Source: Helicostylum pulchrum (lineage: Eukaryota > Mucoromycota > Mucoromycetes > Mucorales > Mucoraceae). Taken from it: a stretch of DNA of 64,000 nucleotides. Position 1 is the stretch's first letter, and each line of letters opens with the position of its first letter. This document shows positions 1-11,107 of the stretch, piece by piece. Made by a program: the position numbers and the translations under genes. Under the pieces are notes generated by a model. It made no database searches, had not been told where the DNA came from, and worked only from the letters and a program-made list of their open reading frames with translations. The stretch lies in NCBI GenBank assembly GCA_025677825.1, contig JAIXMO010000073.1:1-64000 (forward strand), given 5' to 3'.

Positions 1-1340
1 AAAATCGATACCATAGCCATCCGTTCGTATCATATTAGTGAAAATCTGTTTTCCATTACTATAAAGCAATAAAAATTTAGCGTAAAGCTTTGTAAAACTA
101 GTATTATGGTTATACTTACTAATTAAGGTCAAGCCTTAGGCATTCGAAATTGAATACTTGACTAAATAATAACGTTGTCAGTTCATGTTTATTTTCTTCA
201 TCGTTTTCATTTTCATTATCGCCTTCATTATAGCCTTCGTTATTGTCGTCATTATTTCTATTTCGATTTAAAATATCCGGTTTCTCTTTGAGCTTTAAGC
301 AATAAAGACCTTAAATGTTTAATATCTATTTCTACACATTTGTGAGTGAATGAATACATTGGAACGAGAGAAAAAATCTTGTATTGTTTTATATATAGGA
401 CCATATCTGGTCTGAAATAATCTTGAATTCTTGTGTCTAAACGATTCTCGTCGAGCAACGTCCAATTATAAGATATTTTCAAAGTTGATGTTGTCACGAA
501 GAGATCTGAAAGCCAAGAATGACAACCTGTTTCTTTTTTTTCCGTTGAATACTTTAAAAAAATCATTTCCGCTCAAGACTTGCTTCATCCATGCGTATGA
601 TGCTTCCCTCTGGATCTCGTTGAAAGTTCTAATATTGGTATTATTGAATCTTTCGAAATAGAGCAAAATTTGATACATATGTTGCAGAAAAAGTCCCGGA
701 TTAGTAGTCATCAAAGTCATAGTGGCGAGTTCGTTTGTAATTCTACTTGCGCCAATAATGGTGTTGACTAAAGCTATATTGTTAGGTGTGTTTTGTATTG
801 TTTCTGGCCATGTTACACGCGTGGATGAGTTAACAGAATTATTTAAAACATATTGGCAGTCTATTAATATCACCTACATTCAAATTCTAAGTAGAGCCAT
901 AAAATGAAAAAAGTTAGTTCTTCTTCTTCTCTATTTATGTATGATACTTACAAAGACTTTCTTTAATCTGATTTTTATATAGTTTCGAAGTGTTTTTGTA
1001 TAATTTTCAGAAACATGGATAACTAAATTTGAGCAGAAATATTAGCCATAGAAGCAAGCGCATTAGCATGAACGTTTCTACCCGGCTCCATTACGACACG
1101 ATTATTAAGAAACTGACCGTCATATTGTTCAAAAGCTGCGTTAATATCTGCTCTCAGAAGATTTAAATTTGTATTTGTTATATTTCTTCCTATAGTTCTC
1201 TGTATACATGCATAGAAAAAATCTTGATGAAATACGATAGGTGGTAAAGTAAGTTTTGTGATAAACGGTTTCTTGTATAATAGGAAGCAAATAATTGAGA
1301 CTTAATTGCGACTTGGCGATAATCATCAACTAGTTTTGAT
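1..1340 (-). pseudogene. Decayed mobile-element gene, N-terminal part, possibly TnpB/Fanzor-like (copy F)
   Basis: Several minus-strand reading frames follow each other in the order expected of one broken multi-exon gene: a piece at about 1330-1020 (ending in a frame that reads NNRVVMEPGRNVHANALASM), a long piece at 873-466 (residues such as NELATMTLMTTNP and IQREASYAWMKQVLSGN), and a piece at 566-258 with SFTHKCVEIDIKHL. The last 60 bases read FTNMIRTDGYGIDF on the minus strand. This resembles the segment just before RuvC-I in the better-preserved copies at 31.2 kb (LMMDGVGVSV) and 58.3 kb (METDGIGVSV), so the gene may be another TnpB/Fanzor-like element whose catalytic half lies beyond the left edge. 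Frame changes and stops show it is not intact. The family assignment is inference from this one motif and the piece order. Confidence 0.4.
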
Positions 1341-1719
1341 ATTTTTCTTAAAATACTTCTTTTTGGGATAAACGGGGATGTAAATTATAGGAGTACTTGG
1401 ATTGGTCAAAAAAATATTTTTTGTAACTTTTCTGATCGGGTGTGTAGATAGCCATGTCGTCTATGCCTTATACGGTTTTATTTTTTATAGGCCAATCATT
1501 TTTCGGTCTGCAATAGAGCGGAATTCAATGGTTTCCGCTAAATGAACACAGCAGAAATAAAATAAAAAAGGTTTTGCATCAATTATGTGTATGCGTGTGT
1601 GTTACCTAGATATTAGTCTCTTTACTTTATTTGGACGCCGAGTGTTAACTTTGTGAGTAATCAAACCGGAAGCAGTAATTTTCTTTAATTTTTTTTCTTA
1701 ATACCAGATAAACTGATGA

Positions 1720-1750
<31 letters not shown>

Positions 1751-2084
1751 CTCTCTCTCTCTCTCTCTCTTTAGTGAAACAGTAACCTACTACAATGACT
1801 AATATCTTTGAGAATATATAACCTTTTCTTACTTCAAAAGGCGACATGAATGTGTTCCTTTCAAGAATTTATAGCGGAGATTTAAGCGTACAAAAAAAAA
1901 ACTTTTTTAAATATATAAATAAGAATCTCTCTCTCTCTCTTTTTTTTCATTTTCTTTTCACTCTAGTAACTTTACCCTCCTACTATTTTTACCCCCTTTT
2001 TTTTCTTCTTATAAAGAAATTGAATGAACATTCATTATTTGCTTATAACTTCGAATAATCAAAATAATAATTTTATAAGTAATT
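1341..2084. other. Intergenic, AT-rich, upstream of the MATE gene
   Basis: No convincing coding sequence. It holds a long T tract running into a CT repeat (1722-1770), a second short CT run near 1928-1942 and A/T tracts. The final few hundred bases are presumably the promoter and 5' leader of the transporter that starts at 2085. Confidence 0.5.
1722..1770. repeat. T29 tract followed by (CT)10
   Basis: A run of 29 T (1722-1750) runs directly into ten CT units (1751-1770). It lies 315 bp upstream of the MATE start codon. Pyrimidine-only tracts of this kind are common upstream of fungal genes, but this one is unusually long. Confidence 0.95.
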
Positions 2085-3610
2085 ATGTCAATAGTAATAT
2101 CTGAACAAACTCCAGTTTTAATCGACAAGAGATCACAAAAAAAGGGTTACAGTCATGAATTTAACTGGTTACTCAAAAATGCTATGCCTTTGGTAATCAG
2201 CTATTTGTTACAAAATAGTTTACAAAGCGTTAGCATCATTAGTGCTGGACATTTGGTAAGTAATAATATCATTTTACCAGTATCATTTATACCAATTAAA
2301 AAAAAAAGGGGCCCAATGAATTATCTTCTGCTACGTTAGGTAGTATGTTTGTTACTATTACTGGTTTATCTGTTGCCACTGGTGCCACTTTATCTTTAGA
2401 TACCCTTTGCTCTCAATCATTTACTAGCTCAGACGATAAAACGATTGTTGGATTACATGTACAACGTTGTTTAGCTTTTATGTCCTTTCTTTTTGTACCT
2501 GTCATTGCTCTTTGGTGGAATGCTGAATACATTTTCTTGCTATTACGTCAGGATCCTATTGTTGCCCAATTAGCTGGTGAATATGTACGTTGGATGATTT
2601 TAGCAGCACCTGCTTTCGCTTTATTTGAATCCCTAAAAAAAATGCTGCAAGCCCAAGGCATTTTTAATGCACCTACTCTAGTCTTGTTTTTAGGTACACC
2701 CCTTAATGTTGTATTAAATTATATACTTGTTTGGATTCCTACATTTTCTCTTGGTTTCACTGGTGCTCCTATCGCTAGTTGTATATCTTATTGGGTTATT
2801 GTCTTATTAATGGCATTGTATATTTATCGTGTGGATGGTTATCAAGCTTGGCCAGCATGGTCTACTAGTGCCGCTTTTAATTTTAACCATTGGGGTCCAA
2901 TGGTTAAATTGGCTATACCTGGTATTCTCTTGATCTGTACTGAAACCTGGGCTTATGAAATAGTTGCATTGGGTGCTAGTTGGATTAATTCCCCCAATCT
3001 TGGTGCTCAAAGTATTATCCTGACTTCTATTACTGCCCTTTATACCCTTGCTTTTGGTGTTGGTATAGCTTCTGCCAACCGAGTCGGCAATCTTTTGGGA
3101 GCTCAAAGACCCAAACAAGCTAGAATTGCTGCCAGAACTGCTTTGATAGTTGGTATTGCTGTAGGTGCTTTAAATTCTGGCGCTCTTTTAATGTTCCGTA
3201 AGAGTTGGGCTTTTATCTTTACCCGTGATGCGGAAGTAGTTCAGATCGTGACAGATGTATTGCCTTTGGTTGCTTTGTTTGTATTTGCTGATAATATCGC
3301 AGGTGTTGCTGACGGTGTGTTGAATGGTATGGGACGTCAACATGTTGGCGCTTGGTGTAATTTGGCTGCTTATTATCTTTCAGCTTTACCAATTGGTTTT
3401 TGGCTTTGTTTCCGTAAAGGATGGGGACTGGCTGGTCTTTGGCTCGCCTTGGCTGGTACTTTAATTGTTGCTTGTCTTTTAACTGTCATTATCCTTTTAT
3501 GTTCAAACTGGAAGAAAGAAGCACTCAAAGCTGAAGAAAGATCAAAGGAAGAAGAAAACAATACTAGTAGTGCTGAAACAAGTAGAAGCAGTAGTCCTCT
3601 TCCCCGTTAA
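2085..3610 (+). CDS. MATE-family multidrug/metabolite efflux transporter
   Basis: Two exons, 2085-2255 and 2309-3610, encode 490 aa. The intron begins GTAAGT, ends in an A-rich stretch plus AG, and joins the frames so that ...SAGHL continues into GPNELSSATLGSMFV. This is the conserved first part of the MATE fold (stretch ending NELSAATL, then GLATALDTLCSQ); here the second element reads TLSLDTLCSQSF. About twelve hydrophobic segments follow, with the internal two-fold pattern of MATE proteins (MLQAQGIFNAPT in the first half, VADGVLNGMGRQHVGA in the second). Known role of the family: proton- or sodium-coupled export of cationic or organic compounds across the plasma or vacuolar membrane, here of unknown substrate. 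The C-terminus is a hydrophilic Glu/Lys/Ser tail of about 30 residues. No break is seen. Confidence 0.95.
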
Positions 3611-3644
3611 AATATTTAGATGCAATTTTTTATAATAAAATTAA

Positions 3645-3672
3645 AGAGAAAGAGAGAGAGATAGAGAGAGAG
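3645..3672. repeat. AG-rich dinucleotide run
   Basis: An AG/AGA purine run just downstream of the MATE stop codon and within the 245-bp gap before the next gene. Confidence 0.9.
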
Positions 3673-3855
3673 TTTAACATATATATCATTATGTTGTATA
3701 CAACACTTGTTCGATTTAGTGATGTCTGGATTTCAGCGAGGCGTTAATCAAAAAAAAAATTATGTCATCGTTTCTTTGAATGTCACACTCACACATAAAT
3801 TGCATCATAGTTCGTTTGCTTTTTTTTCTTCTTTTCGACTGTTAAAACTTGTATC

Positions 3856-4510
3856 ATGTGTAGCAATAATAATAATAATAATATGCAACCTAACGCTTAT
3901 AATCAGCAACCATATAATAACAACACTATAAATAACCAACAATCTTACTCTAATAAACAACAACCTTATAATAGCATGACGGATACAAAAATACCTTACA
4001 CCAATGATATGAAACAACCTGGCACTACTTATAACAAGAACATAGTATTACCAGATTATGGTGTCAGTGTTGGAGGTCCTACACCTATGCAGAAAGAGCA
4101 ACAACAGTTAATTAAACAACAGCAAGAAGCAAAATTGAGTGGTGGATATCCTGGTGTAGTAGGTGGAACACCGGCAGAGTCTCGAGGTGTTCAAGGCTAT
4201 GACACACAAGGAAATCCTATTATACCTCCATTTATTGCCCAAAGACATCAAATTGAACAATCGTTAGGGCCAACATGTACTGGTGGAGGATACCATGATT
4301 TACGTATGCTTTTAACAAATTCTTCTTTATTGTTTGCAGTTTTAATTATACCTTATTGTTGTGGATACCGCGGGAAAAGAGTGGTAAAGAAGAACACAGA
4401 AACGTACAAATTCTATTGAGTACTAAATTCATTTTATCATCTAGTGTACTTGTAAGAAATGTAAGAAAACTTTCCCAGATATAGTACTTCCATCTGCACC
4501 ACAATTATAA
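3856..4510 (+). CDS. BRI3-like small membrane protein (Asn/Gln/Tyr-rich)
   Basis: Two exons, 3856-4383 and 4445-4510, encode 197 aa. The intron (GTAAAG to CTAG) is supported because splicing appends a Cys-rich end, CTCKKCKKTF, to the conserved CCGYRGKRV stretch. The first 50 residues are Asn/Gln/Tyr-rich low complexity; the middle is Gly/Pro/Gln-rich. The C-terminal third has CTGGGYHDLR, one hydrophobic segment (LLFAVLIIPYCCG) and a CxC-xx-C cluster. This layout resembles the brain protein I3 (BRI3)/LITAF-like fold, in which a zinc-binding knuckle brackets a short membrane segment; members sit in endolysosomal membranes. A 36-nt stretch inside (4304-4339) looks like GT...CAG but is in frame and probably coding. 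The convergent TVP38-like gene ends 32 bp away. Confidence 0.7.
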
Positions 4511-4542
4511 TTAAGATTAAACGTTTATTAAATAAATAAAAA

Positions 4543-5478
4543 TTACATTTCTTTCTTTGATGGATTATGAGAAACTTCAATAGTAACAACAGATAAATCA
4601 TCGTGTATTTTTTCACGGTAACTACCTAATCGATTATTTTTACGATTCACTTCTACTTTCTGCATCGTGAGTCTATAAAGCCACCAAGCCACAGCAGCCA
4701 AAATAAATACGCCACAGCCCATCATCATCATGGCAATGCGGTGTGCCGACGGTGGCAGATCAGGATTGGATATATCTGCCAACTGAGATCCAATCCAAAC
4801 TTCCAACATGACTTTAAAAGATGATATCAACGCAGAGAGTATAAATTGTTTGGTGGTAATAGTTGGTAAGATCGAAAGTAACATGTTGGTAATAGGCCAA
4901 GGAATAGGACTAAGACGAATCAACATCATCATCTAAACTTTTTTTTGTACATTAAGAAAAGACAAGTACATGCAAAAGAAAAGAAAAAAAAAAAAAAAAA
5001 CTACATATATACCTTGAATCCACCTTGTTCAATAGCTTCTTGAATAGCCAAATATTTTTCTTGCTTTGAAGTAGATAATTTTATAAATTGAGTAAAGTTA
5101 TATTTTCGAATAAGTCCAAATGCAATCATGGCGCCAAAGAATGCTCCACTGACGGCAGGTACAATACCACTGGGAAAACCATAAATAAATCCTGTTAATG
5201 TTGTTGCAAATGTAAAGCCCAACATGGGTGGTATCGAGGTCAAAATAATTAAACATGATAATAGAATAGAACTATATGCCTTAGTTCTTAATTCTACTGC
5301 TACGGTTTGTATTACTAGATTCCCCCCAAAATAAAAATTCGTTAATTATATGAAGAAGTCTTTCTGTAGTCAATTTTTTACATGCTAAAATAGTGGCACG
5401 GTGAACAGCAAATGTCAAGGCGGTTATGACAAGTAACGTAATGCCACCAGCTATGGTTACAATACTCTTCTTTTGCAT
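4543..5478 (-). CDS. TVP38/TMEM64-family (VTT domain) membrane protein, frameshift in exon 1
   Basis: Exon 1 is 5478-5013 and exon 2 is 4932-4543, with an intron of 80 nt (GTATAT to TTTAG). Visible signatures are an N-terminal hydrophobic segment, LTSIPPMLGF, the VTT core GFIYGFPSGIVP...GAFFGAMIAF followed by RKY, and RLSPIPWPITN at the start of exon 2, then further membrane segments and a basic tail. VTT proteins (Tvp38/TMEM41B relatives) act in Golgi/ER membranes, in part as lipid scramblases. The frame used by the start (MQKKSIVTIAGG...NEFLFWG) and the frame used by the VTT core differ by one base. They would join without a break if the six-base run at 5322-5327 (C on plus, G on minus) had five bases. 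The sum of exon lengths is also one base over a multiple of three. The run is either an assembly error or a recent null mutation. The divergent neighbour starts 134 bp away. Confidence 0.8.
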
Positions 5479-5612
5479 AGTGACAAAAAGTAAATGAAAC
5501 ACCCAAAAAAAGAAGAGCCTTTTTTTTAAAAAAAAAGACGGTGTTTTAAGCTGTGAAAAAGAATATAAAAAGTTGTCATTAATCGGTCTATCTCTCTTTC
5601 CTGTAACCAACT
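5479..5612. promoter_or_regulatory. Shared divergent promoter region
   Basis: Only 134 bp separate the start codons of the TVP38-like gene (minus) and the 330-aa gene (plus). The spacer contains a T8A9 palindrome (5520-5536), likely a nucleosome-disfavouring element; this role is inferred. Confidence 0.5.
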
Positions 5613-6605
5613 ATGAGCTCAAAAAAGTTAAAACAGTTTACTAATAAAAATCGCACACTTCCTGGAGAACCTATTGGAGCTCTCGATTCACAACGTATTG
5701 CAAGTCCCAACTGGAAATCATATAAAGGTAGTGTAAAAAGAGAACTCATTGACGATTGGAAAAGCTTTTTCAGTTACTATAAGTCTACTGTTCAAATAAG
5801 CACGAAACATCATATTTGGGCAACTGAGCATACAAACCTTTTGCCTCCTCCATTACATCCTATTAGTATCTCAAAAATGTATAATCTTGACAGTGATGAC
5901 GATGAAGATGACGAGTATAGCTATCAAGATTGTTGTACTGCCGATGCTGACATACCTTCGGTTAAAAACGCTACAATTAATCTATTAAATCATATTCGTG
6001 GCAAACAAAGAATTTGGGGTGATACCATTTTTCTTAATAATAACAGTAGGATATTTGTGATACAATTGGATACCCCAAATAGCCTTCATACCATTTCTAT
6101 CCCCTCTGCCGAATCTGATTACACACTTGCAATAACCTACCATACCGTAACACGTAAATCAGTTGTAGTATTAAAGGCGCTGCAGCTCTACATGAGTACA
6201 GGAGTTTCTTATATTGTACTTATTGATAGAACTTGCCTTTTGAAGAACTTACACAAAATTAAAGATACTGCGTTTGGTTTTCTTTTAACTGATACCAGCG
6301 TTAGACGTGTCTGTTGGAACCCGGATTATATTCAAAAAGCAATGGAGCAACAAACCAGTTTAACGATTGGAAGTTGTGTAGATTTATCACGCTCATTCAA
6401 GCAACTTGATCTATCTAGCCTAGATGATGTATTTAATCACTCCCTGCAAGGTTGGCAAGATAAGGTTCAATTTAATGATTTGAAAAGAACTTTTGAGGAA
6501 ATAAAAACAGCTTTGTGTAATAGGTCATGTTTACCCATTACAGCTAAACAATATTGTGCGATAGAAGGATGGGCTGTGTACTCTTTGTACCTTGCAACAC
6601 TTTGA
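5613..6605 (+). CDS. Unassigned 330-aa protein
   Basis: A single uninterrupted exon of 330 aa with ATG at 5613. I do not recognise the family. The N-terminal 50 residues are basic and hydrophilic. An acidic patch (DSDDDEDDEYSYQDCC, residues about 92-107) follows, then a region of alternating hydrophobic strands and helices (IFVIQLDTPNSLHTISIP, ALQLYMSTGVSYIVLIDRT) that reads like a globular alpha/beta domain. There is no signal peptide or transmembrane segment and no obvious catalytic motif. The codon use and clean frame suggest a real gene. It is divergently arranged with the TVP38-like gene; AATAAAAAAGGT, a possible polyadenylation signal, lies 35 bp after the stop. Confidence 0.75.
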   Translation: MSSKKLKQFTNKNRTLPGEPIGALDSQRIASPNWKSYKGSVKRELIDDWKSFFSYYKSTVQISTKHHIWATEHTNLLPPPLHPISISKMYNLDSDDDEDDEYSYQDCCTADADIPSVKNATINLLNHIRGKQRIWGDTIFLNNNSRIFVIQLDTPNSLHTISIPSAESDYTLAITYHTVTRKSVVVLKALQLYMSTGVSYIVLIDRTCLLKNLHKIKDTAFGFLLTDTSVRRVCWNPDYIQKAMEQQTSLTIGSCVDLSRSFKQLDLSSLDDVFNHSLQGWQDKVQFNDLKRTFEEIKTALCNRSCLPITAKQYCAIEGWAVYSLYLATL

Positions 6606-8261
6606 AAACTGATGTTATTTTTTTTTCGGTCGGGTGAATAAATAAAAAAGGTATTTTAACTGATCAATTGAGCTTAGCTAAGTCTTCTATATGACAAAAA
6701 AGTTACTTCTGCCGTAAGAATAACGTGGCTTTCCTATCTGAGCGCGACTACTAGTACTGACGTAATCCATAGTGTTTATTCTATAGTCAACATTTTTAAA
6801 TAGTAGGTTTTTTTTTTACGTGATGAATTGCTGGAAGAAGTGCGGAGGGGAGGTTTCACTTGGTCACCCTGAATATATTTTACTCGACATTACAGGCGCA
6901 TAAAATACAGAATAATTAAAACCTGTACTATGAAACTAGGAAGGGGAATATAGAACGTCTCAAAGTGGAAGTTCTTAATTAAAAACTCAATTAGAATTGT
7001 GTAACATGATAATGATTTTTTTTTTTTCGTATTCCAATGTTATTACGATTAGGTTTACAAGATAATTAAGCATTGCTTATTAGATAAAAAGTGAAGAAGT
7101 ACGCGGCCGAAAATATATATATATATATTAAGCGGTAAAAAGTAAATATTATAAATACCAATAGATTGATACGTTTATATCTTTCGGAGAACTATGATTT
7201 ATAGTTTTAAACTTTATAAGTTCTGTAACCCATTAATTAACTTTATATGTTAAAGCCAAAGCCTAGAAGTGGGCTTAACGGCATTTCCGAATCTAAGCCT
7301 ACGACCAGATGCTGGAACCAGTAAATCTATTTTAAAAATATTACTCTTTCATCACACTTCACGTTTTTTCTATTATTCAAATAAGCGTATCTTTTTTTTT
7401 GGAAGGTATTCAATGTTTATTTTCTGGCAATAAAAAATAAAATAAAAAATATGCTGATTGCTCTGTAAACAATTCGGAATTTATCTATTTTACAAAGTAC
7501 TTGCCTGGTACTTAAGTTAAAAATAAGAATTTTTTTATGTAATGGACACGTTTAAAAAACTAAATGGCATATTTGAGTATCGTAATTACCTCGTAGATAC
7601 GACGTGTGCCCAAGTCTGTCATATGAAACAATTAAATGCGGAAATAAGCCAATCATTTTAAAATAGTTATAAAACGTTTTTTTTTAATATAAAGACGTAT
7701 TTTACATACGATATTCAATATCTTCCTGGTAGACTAAATTATACAGGTAGATAAATTATCGGTTTACGAGATCTATGTCTATTATTAAAGGGTGACATGT
7801 GAAGTTATATACATATAATGAAAATGTGTTTCATTACGTTTTTGAGTCTTGCTGGATACAATTGCTTAATCAAAATACATATCGGGTGAAAAAAAAATCC
7901 AAGCCAACAGTGTTAAAATGTATTACGTTGAACTGTATGTACTCTGAGAATGCTAGCTCGACGTTTAGAGCGCGATTGTACTAAGTTTTTCATCATGTGT
8001 CCAAGCTTAAAATTATATACCTAGTAAAGGAAAAGAGGATACTTTTAAGTTAATTGGTTGTTTTTTTTTAAAACACAAGACTACTTAATTAGATTATCTG
8101 AGTTGACAAAAACGTGGTTTTGGCTTTTAATGGTCGGTTTATTCACTTGACCAATCGAATTAGAATCCGCAAACCCAATTAAAGAATGAATATAAAAAGC
8201 AGCCGTTTATTTTTATTTTTTGCTCTCTCTCTCTCTTCTTTAACTATTCTAAATAAATAAT
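6606..8261. other. Intergenic, 1.65 kb, no supported gene
   Basis: Very AT-rich, with short homopolymers and an AT run at 7116-7129. Short open frames (for example 7799-7984) lack any recognisable composition or motif. The last 100 bp carry a CT run (8222-8236) just before the zinc-ribbon gene and are probably its promoter. Confidence 0.5.
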
Positions 8262-8636
8262 ATGGCTGGCTCCTTTACATTCGGTAAATAATATATATAC
8301 CGTTATGTGTTTCAATAATTGTAGCTAATATTATTTTTTTGTAATTTAGTTAGTAAACCTGGAAAGAAAACATCAATGGAACAAGCTTCTCATCCGTGTC
8401 CTAAATGTAAACACAATGCTTCTGTTCAACTGATTCGATCCGAAAAACAATGGATTATTTTCAACAAGATTATATCTAGTATTATGCGCGTTCAATACGA
8501 ATGCTCTAGATGTAGTTGGAGAAATGAAGAATTACCAATTCAAACATTTACTTTCGATAGCAAGTCTCATAGTAGTCGTCTCATTACTTATTTTAACGAC
8601 TCTAGTAAATCAACTCTATCAAGCGCAGTATATTAA
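8262..8636 (+). CDS. Small zinc-ribbon protein
   Basis: Two exons, 8262-8283 and 8350-8636, encode 102 aa. The short first exon (MAGSFTF) joins across a 66-nt GTAAAT...TTTAG intron into VSKPGKKTSMEQ. The core is a four-cysteine ribbon, CPKCKHNASVQL about 35 residues before CSRCSW, with a hydrophobic stretch between (WIIFNKIISSIM). This resembles the small fungal zinc-ribbon proteins of the zinc_ribbon_15 type, whose biochemical role is not established. The tail is Ser-rich. The start at 8262 is preferred over a downstream ATG at 8376 because the intron has good ends and keeps the frame. Confidence 0.7.
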
Positions 8637-9563
8637 ACTATGAATACAAATTACAAAAAAACGTATATATCAACTAGATTCCTTCTTTCCATATCCGTAT
8701 CATGCTTCATTCTATCTCTACCTACCTAATATTCCCCCTCCTATATCTTTTTATATTATCATTTAACATCTATCATTTCTTTTTTTTTTCTTTAAAAATT
8801 ATTACCATTCTAATCTTTTTACATACCTTTGTTTTATTATTATTTTCCTGGCGAAAGTATTACAACCCCCCCCCCTTCAACCTCCCAACCTCCCAAACTA
8901 GAACTTTTTATTTTAATAAATTATATGACCTACATATTTCACAAATGTGATCTACTTATGCTTTTTTTTTTAAACAGTATGAACTCTTTTAACTCAATGC
9001 ATGTGTTTAATAGGATTGTATATTATATCGGCTGATTTTGGTTACCTTCATACTCAACTCCGATTTCGTCCAAAAAGAGATGTGCCTAAGATTAGTTTAA
9101 CGTATAACGGTAAAAACCATTTGTCTTGGAAACAAGTATAATCACTACCAAGATCTTTTTTCTAATGTATATAAAAAGTAATGGCCTTATTTTTTTTTTT
9201 TTTGAGAGATCTATAAAATATATATGCGTTGTAGCATGTAACTGTAACCCCAAGACAAACAAAAAAGTAAAATGTCCGCAATAAGTTGCAGATATTGTTT
9301 AGCAATATGAATCATTCTGATTATTCGTACCGTCTTCAAAAAAGATGTAAACACTTTATTCTGATAAAACAATATATATTAGGCCCCCAGCTACTAATTT
9401 CACTTGGCAATAGGTTTTTGTACCTTTATGTCGTTATTGTAACATAAACTATTAAAGCTTGCTTCGTCTTAATATTGCGAAATCTCTATTTCTCCTGATA
9501 TCAGAGCAGTCACTTTTTGGATTTTTTTTTCATCATTTTGTTATTTTTTTTTAATACAATAAA
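8637..9563. other. Intergenic between zinc-ribbon gene and MULE remnant
   Basis: AT-rich with T and C homopolymers (C8 run near 8867-8874). No coding region could be supported. The 3' end is the presumed promoter and leader of the interrupted transposase gene that starts at 9564. Confidence 0.45.
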
Positions 9564-9625
9564 ATGTCAACCCCATCCGTAACAAACGCTCATTCTTTGT
9601 TCATTGATCGAATTGCCCCTACTTA

Positions 9626-9753
9626 CAAGTGCATCCACTCTCAAATGGAACATTTTTTGAACTCAGTGGTACATTTTTTGAAAATAAAATGGAACAGTCA
9701 ACTAATTAAATTGGAACACTTTTCAAACTTAGATTAGAACAAACTGTGAACCT
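9626..9753 (+). repeat. Left terminal inverted repeat of the Tc1-type element
   Basis: The reverse complement matches 11108-11234 with only a few differences, including one extra A near the outer end (CAAGTGC versus CAGTGC). Both repeats carry internal GTACATTTTTTGAA and GGAACA-type sub-motifs that could be transposase binding sites. Confidence 0.93.
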
Positions 9754-9791
9754 CAATCTAAACACTTTTCGAAAATAATGGAACATTTTAT

Positions 9792-11056
9792 TTAAATAGG
9801 GATTTTGTTTAAGTAGTTTTCGAAATGATTTTTAGAATGTTGAGTAATATTGACAACGTGAGATAAAGGGACATTACTATATGCTTCCGTTATTCTTTGA
9901 GTGAGTGTTTCAGACTCCGTAAGCTGATTACGCTTTACTTTATGCTTAACTATATCCCAGAATTGCTCAATTGGATTCAATTCTGGAGAGTACGGAGGAA
10001 GATATACGCATTTATACTCTTTATTTTTATTTTCGGCCATCTGGTTTACTTCACTTGGATGAATGGATTGGAGCATTATCCATGATAAGATAAAAGCCTT
10101 TCATTTCCGGATATCTGTCCATGATGTCCAGTGTCTCTCTGATAAAATTAAGGTAATGACCAGTCGATGTACCTTTACTTTGAGGTGCTTTAGGCGGGGC
10201 AGCTTCTCTTTTTTTACCGCCTTAAATCTTCATTTTTTTAGGGGGTAGAGGTACTCTCATAGTAATATTAACAACACTTATGGCCGAAATTGCTCCAATA
10301 ACATTATGAGATACTGCCCGAGTACTAGAAGTAACGATGATAGATCCCATACCCTTTCTAGACTATGCTCTATTGTGTCTAATGTTTATATCGAAACCGG
10401 ACTCGTCAATAAATACACAGTTTTTTGTAGAGTCTATGCCTGTCCATCCACGCTTGAGCCCACTTCGTCGTTACAAGGTCGTGGATGCAACGTGGCAACT
10501 TTCAAAGAAATACTAAATTCATCTTTCATAAACTCATGTACTCTGGACTTTTTGATATCAAGCCCTTCAAAAGCTGCAGTCAAGCTATCTATAGCTTCAG
10601 TTATAACAGCAGAAGGTTTTTCATCAAAAAAATCAATCAAATGTTGTTTGTGGGGTTCCCGGAGCTTAGAAACGGGTCTGTTACTCCTGTTGGTCTTTTT
10701 TTTTCCATTTCATAGTTTTCAGGATCGCTTAGGTACTTCTGATACCAATTGTTTGCGGTGCTATGACTCACATTGGCTCTGGAAGCCGCAGCACGAACAG
10801 ATAAACCTTTTTGTAACCTCCAATAAAAAAACAACCCACGGGTAGTTCTATCGTGCAACATATATTGCTGGCTTTTATCAGAAACAGTATCTATTATACT
10901 ACTTCCAGCTTCTGTACTATTGTTCTCGAACATTTCGAAATCTGTCAGTTTATTTAAATTGTAAGGATTGCCTTCAATCTCGAAATCCATAGCTTTAATT
11001 CCATCTTCATTCGTAATGTTACCGTCACCATCTTCACGTAAAAAAAATAAGCTCAT
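9792..11056 (-). pseudogene. Tc1/mariner-type transposase, pseudogene
   Basis: The start at 11056 (MSLFFLREDGDGNITNEDG) leads into a helix-turn-helix segment (RAAASRANVSHSTANNWYQKY, first part of the paired-type DNA-binding region). The frame then shifts at a run of nine T (plus strand 10696-10704), continuing as KQHLIDFFDEKPSA. The DDE catalytic triad is visible in pieces: CVFIDESGF (Asp codon at about 10407-10405), FYLIMDNAPIH at about 10100-10065, and SPELNPIEQFWD at about 9975. A TAG at 10365-10363 falls after NRA, where Trp is usual in the family, and another frame change occurs right after the second Asp motif (about 10060). With at least two frameshifts and one stop it cannot make an active enzyme. 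Confidence 0.88.
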
Positions 11057-11107
11057 CGTAAATTATGAAAAGTAAAAATAAAAAGGTAAATAACAACGTT
11101 CAAACTT

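Noticed and set aside
1846..2058. 70-codon open frame upstream of the MATE gene
   Set aside because: Phe/Leu/Ser homopolymer-driven sequence over CT and T tracts; looks like a leader region, not a gene.
4304..4339. Possible 36-nt intron (GT...CAG) in the BRI3-like gene
   Set aside because: Below the usual intron length here, in frame, and the unspliced reading keeps the expected hydrophobic segment.
7799..7984. 61-codon plus-strand open frame
   Set aside because: No recognisable motif, AT-rich composition, no supporting partner exon; likely chance.
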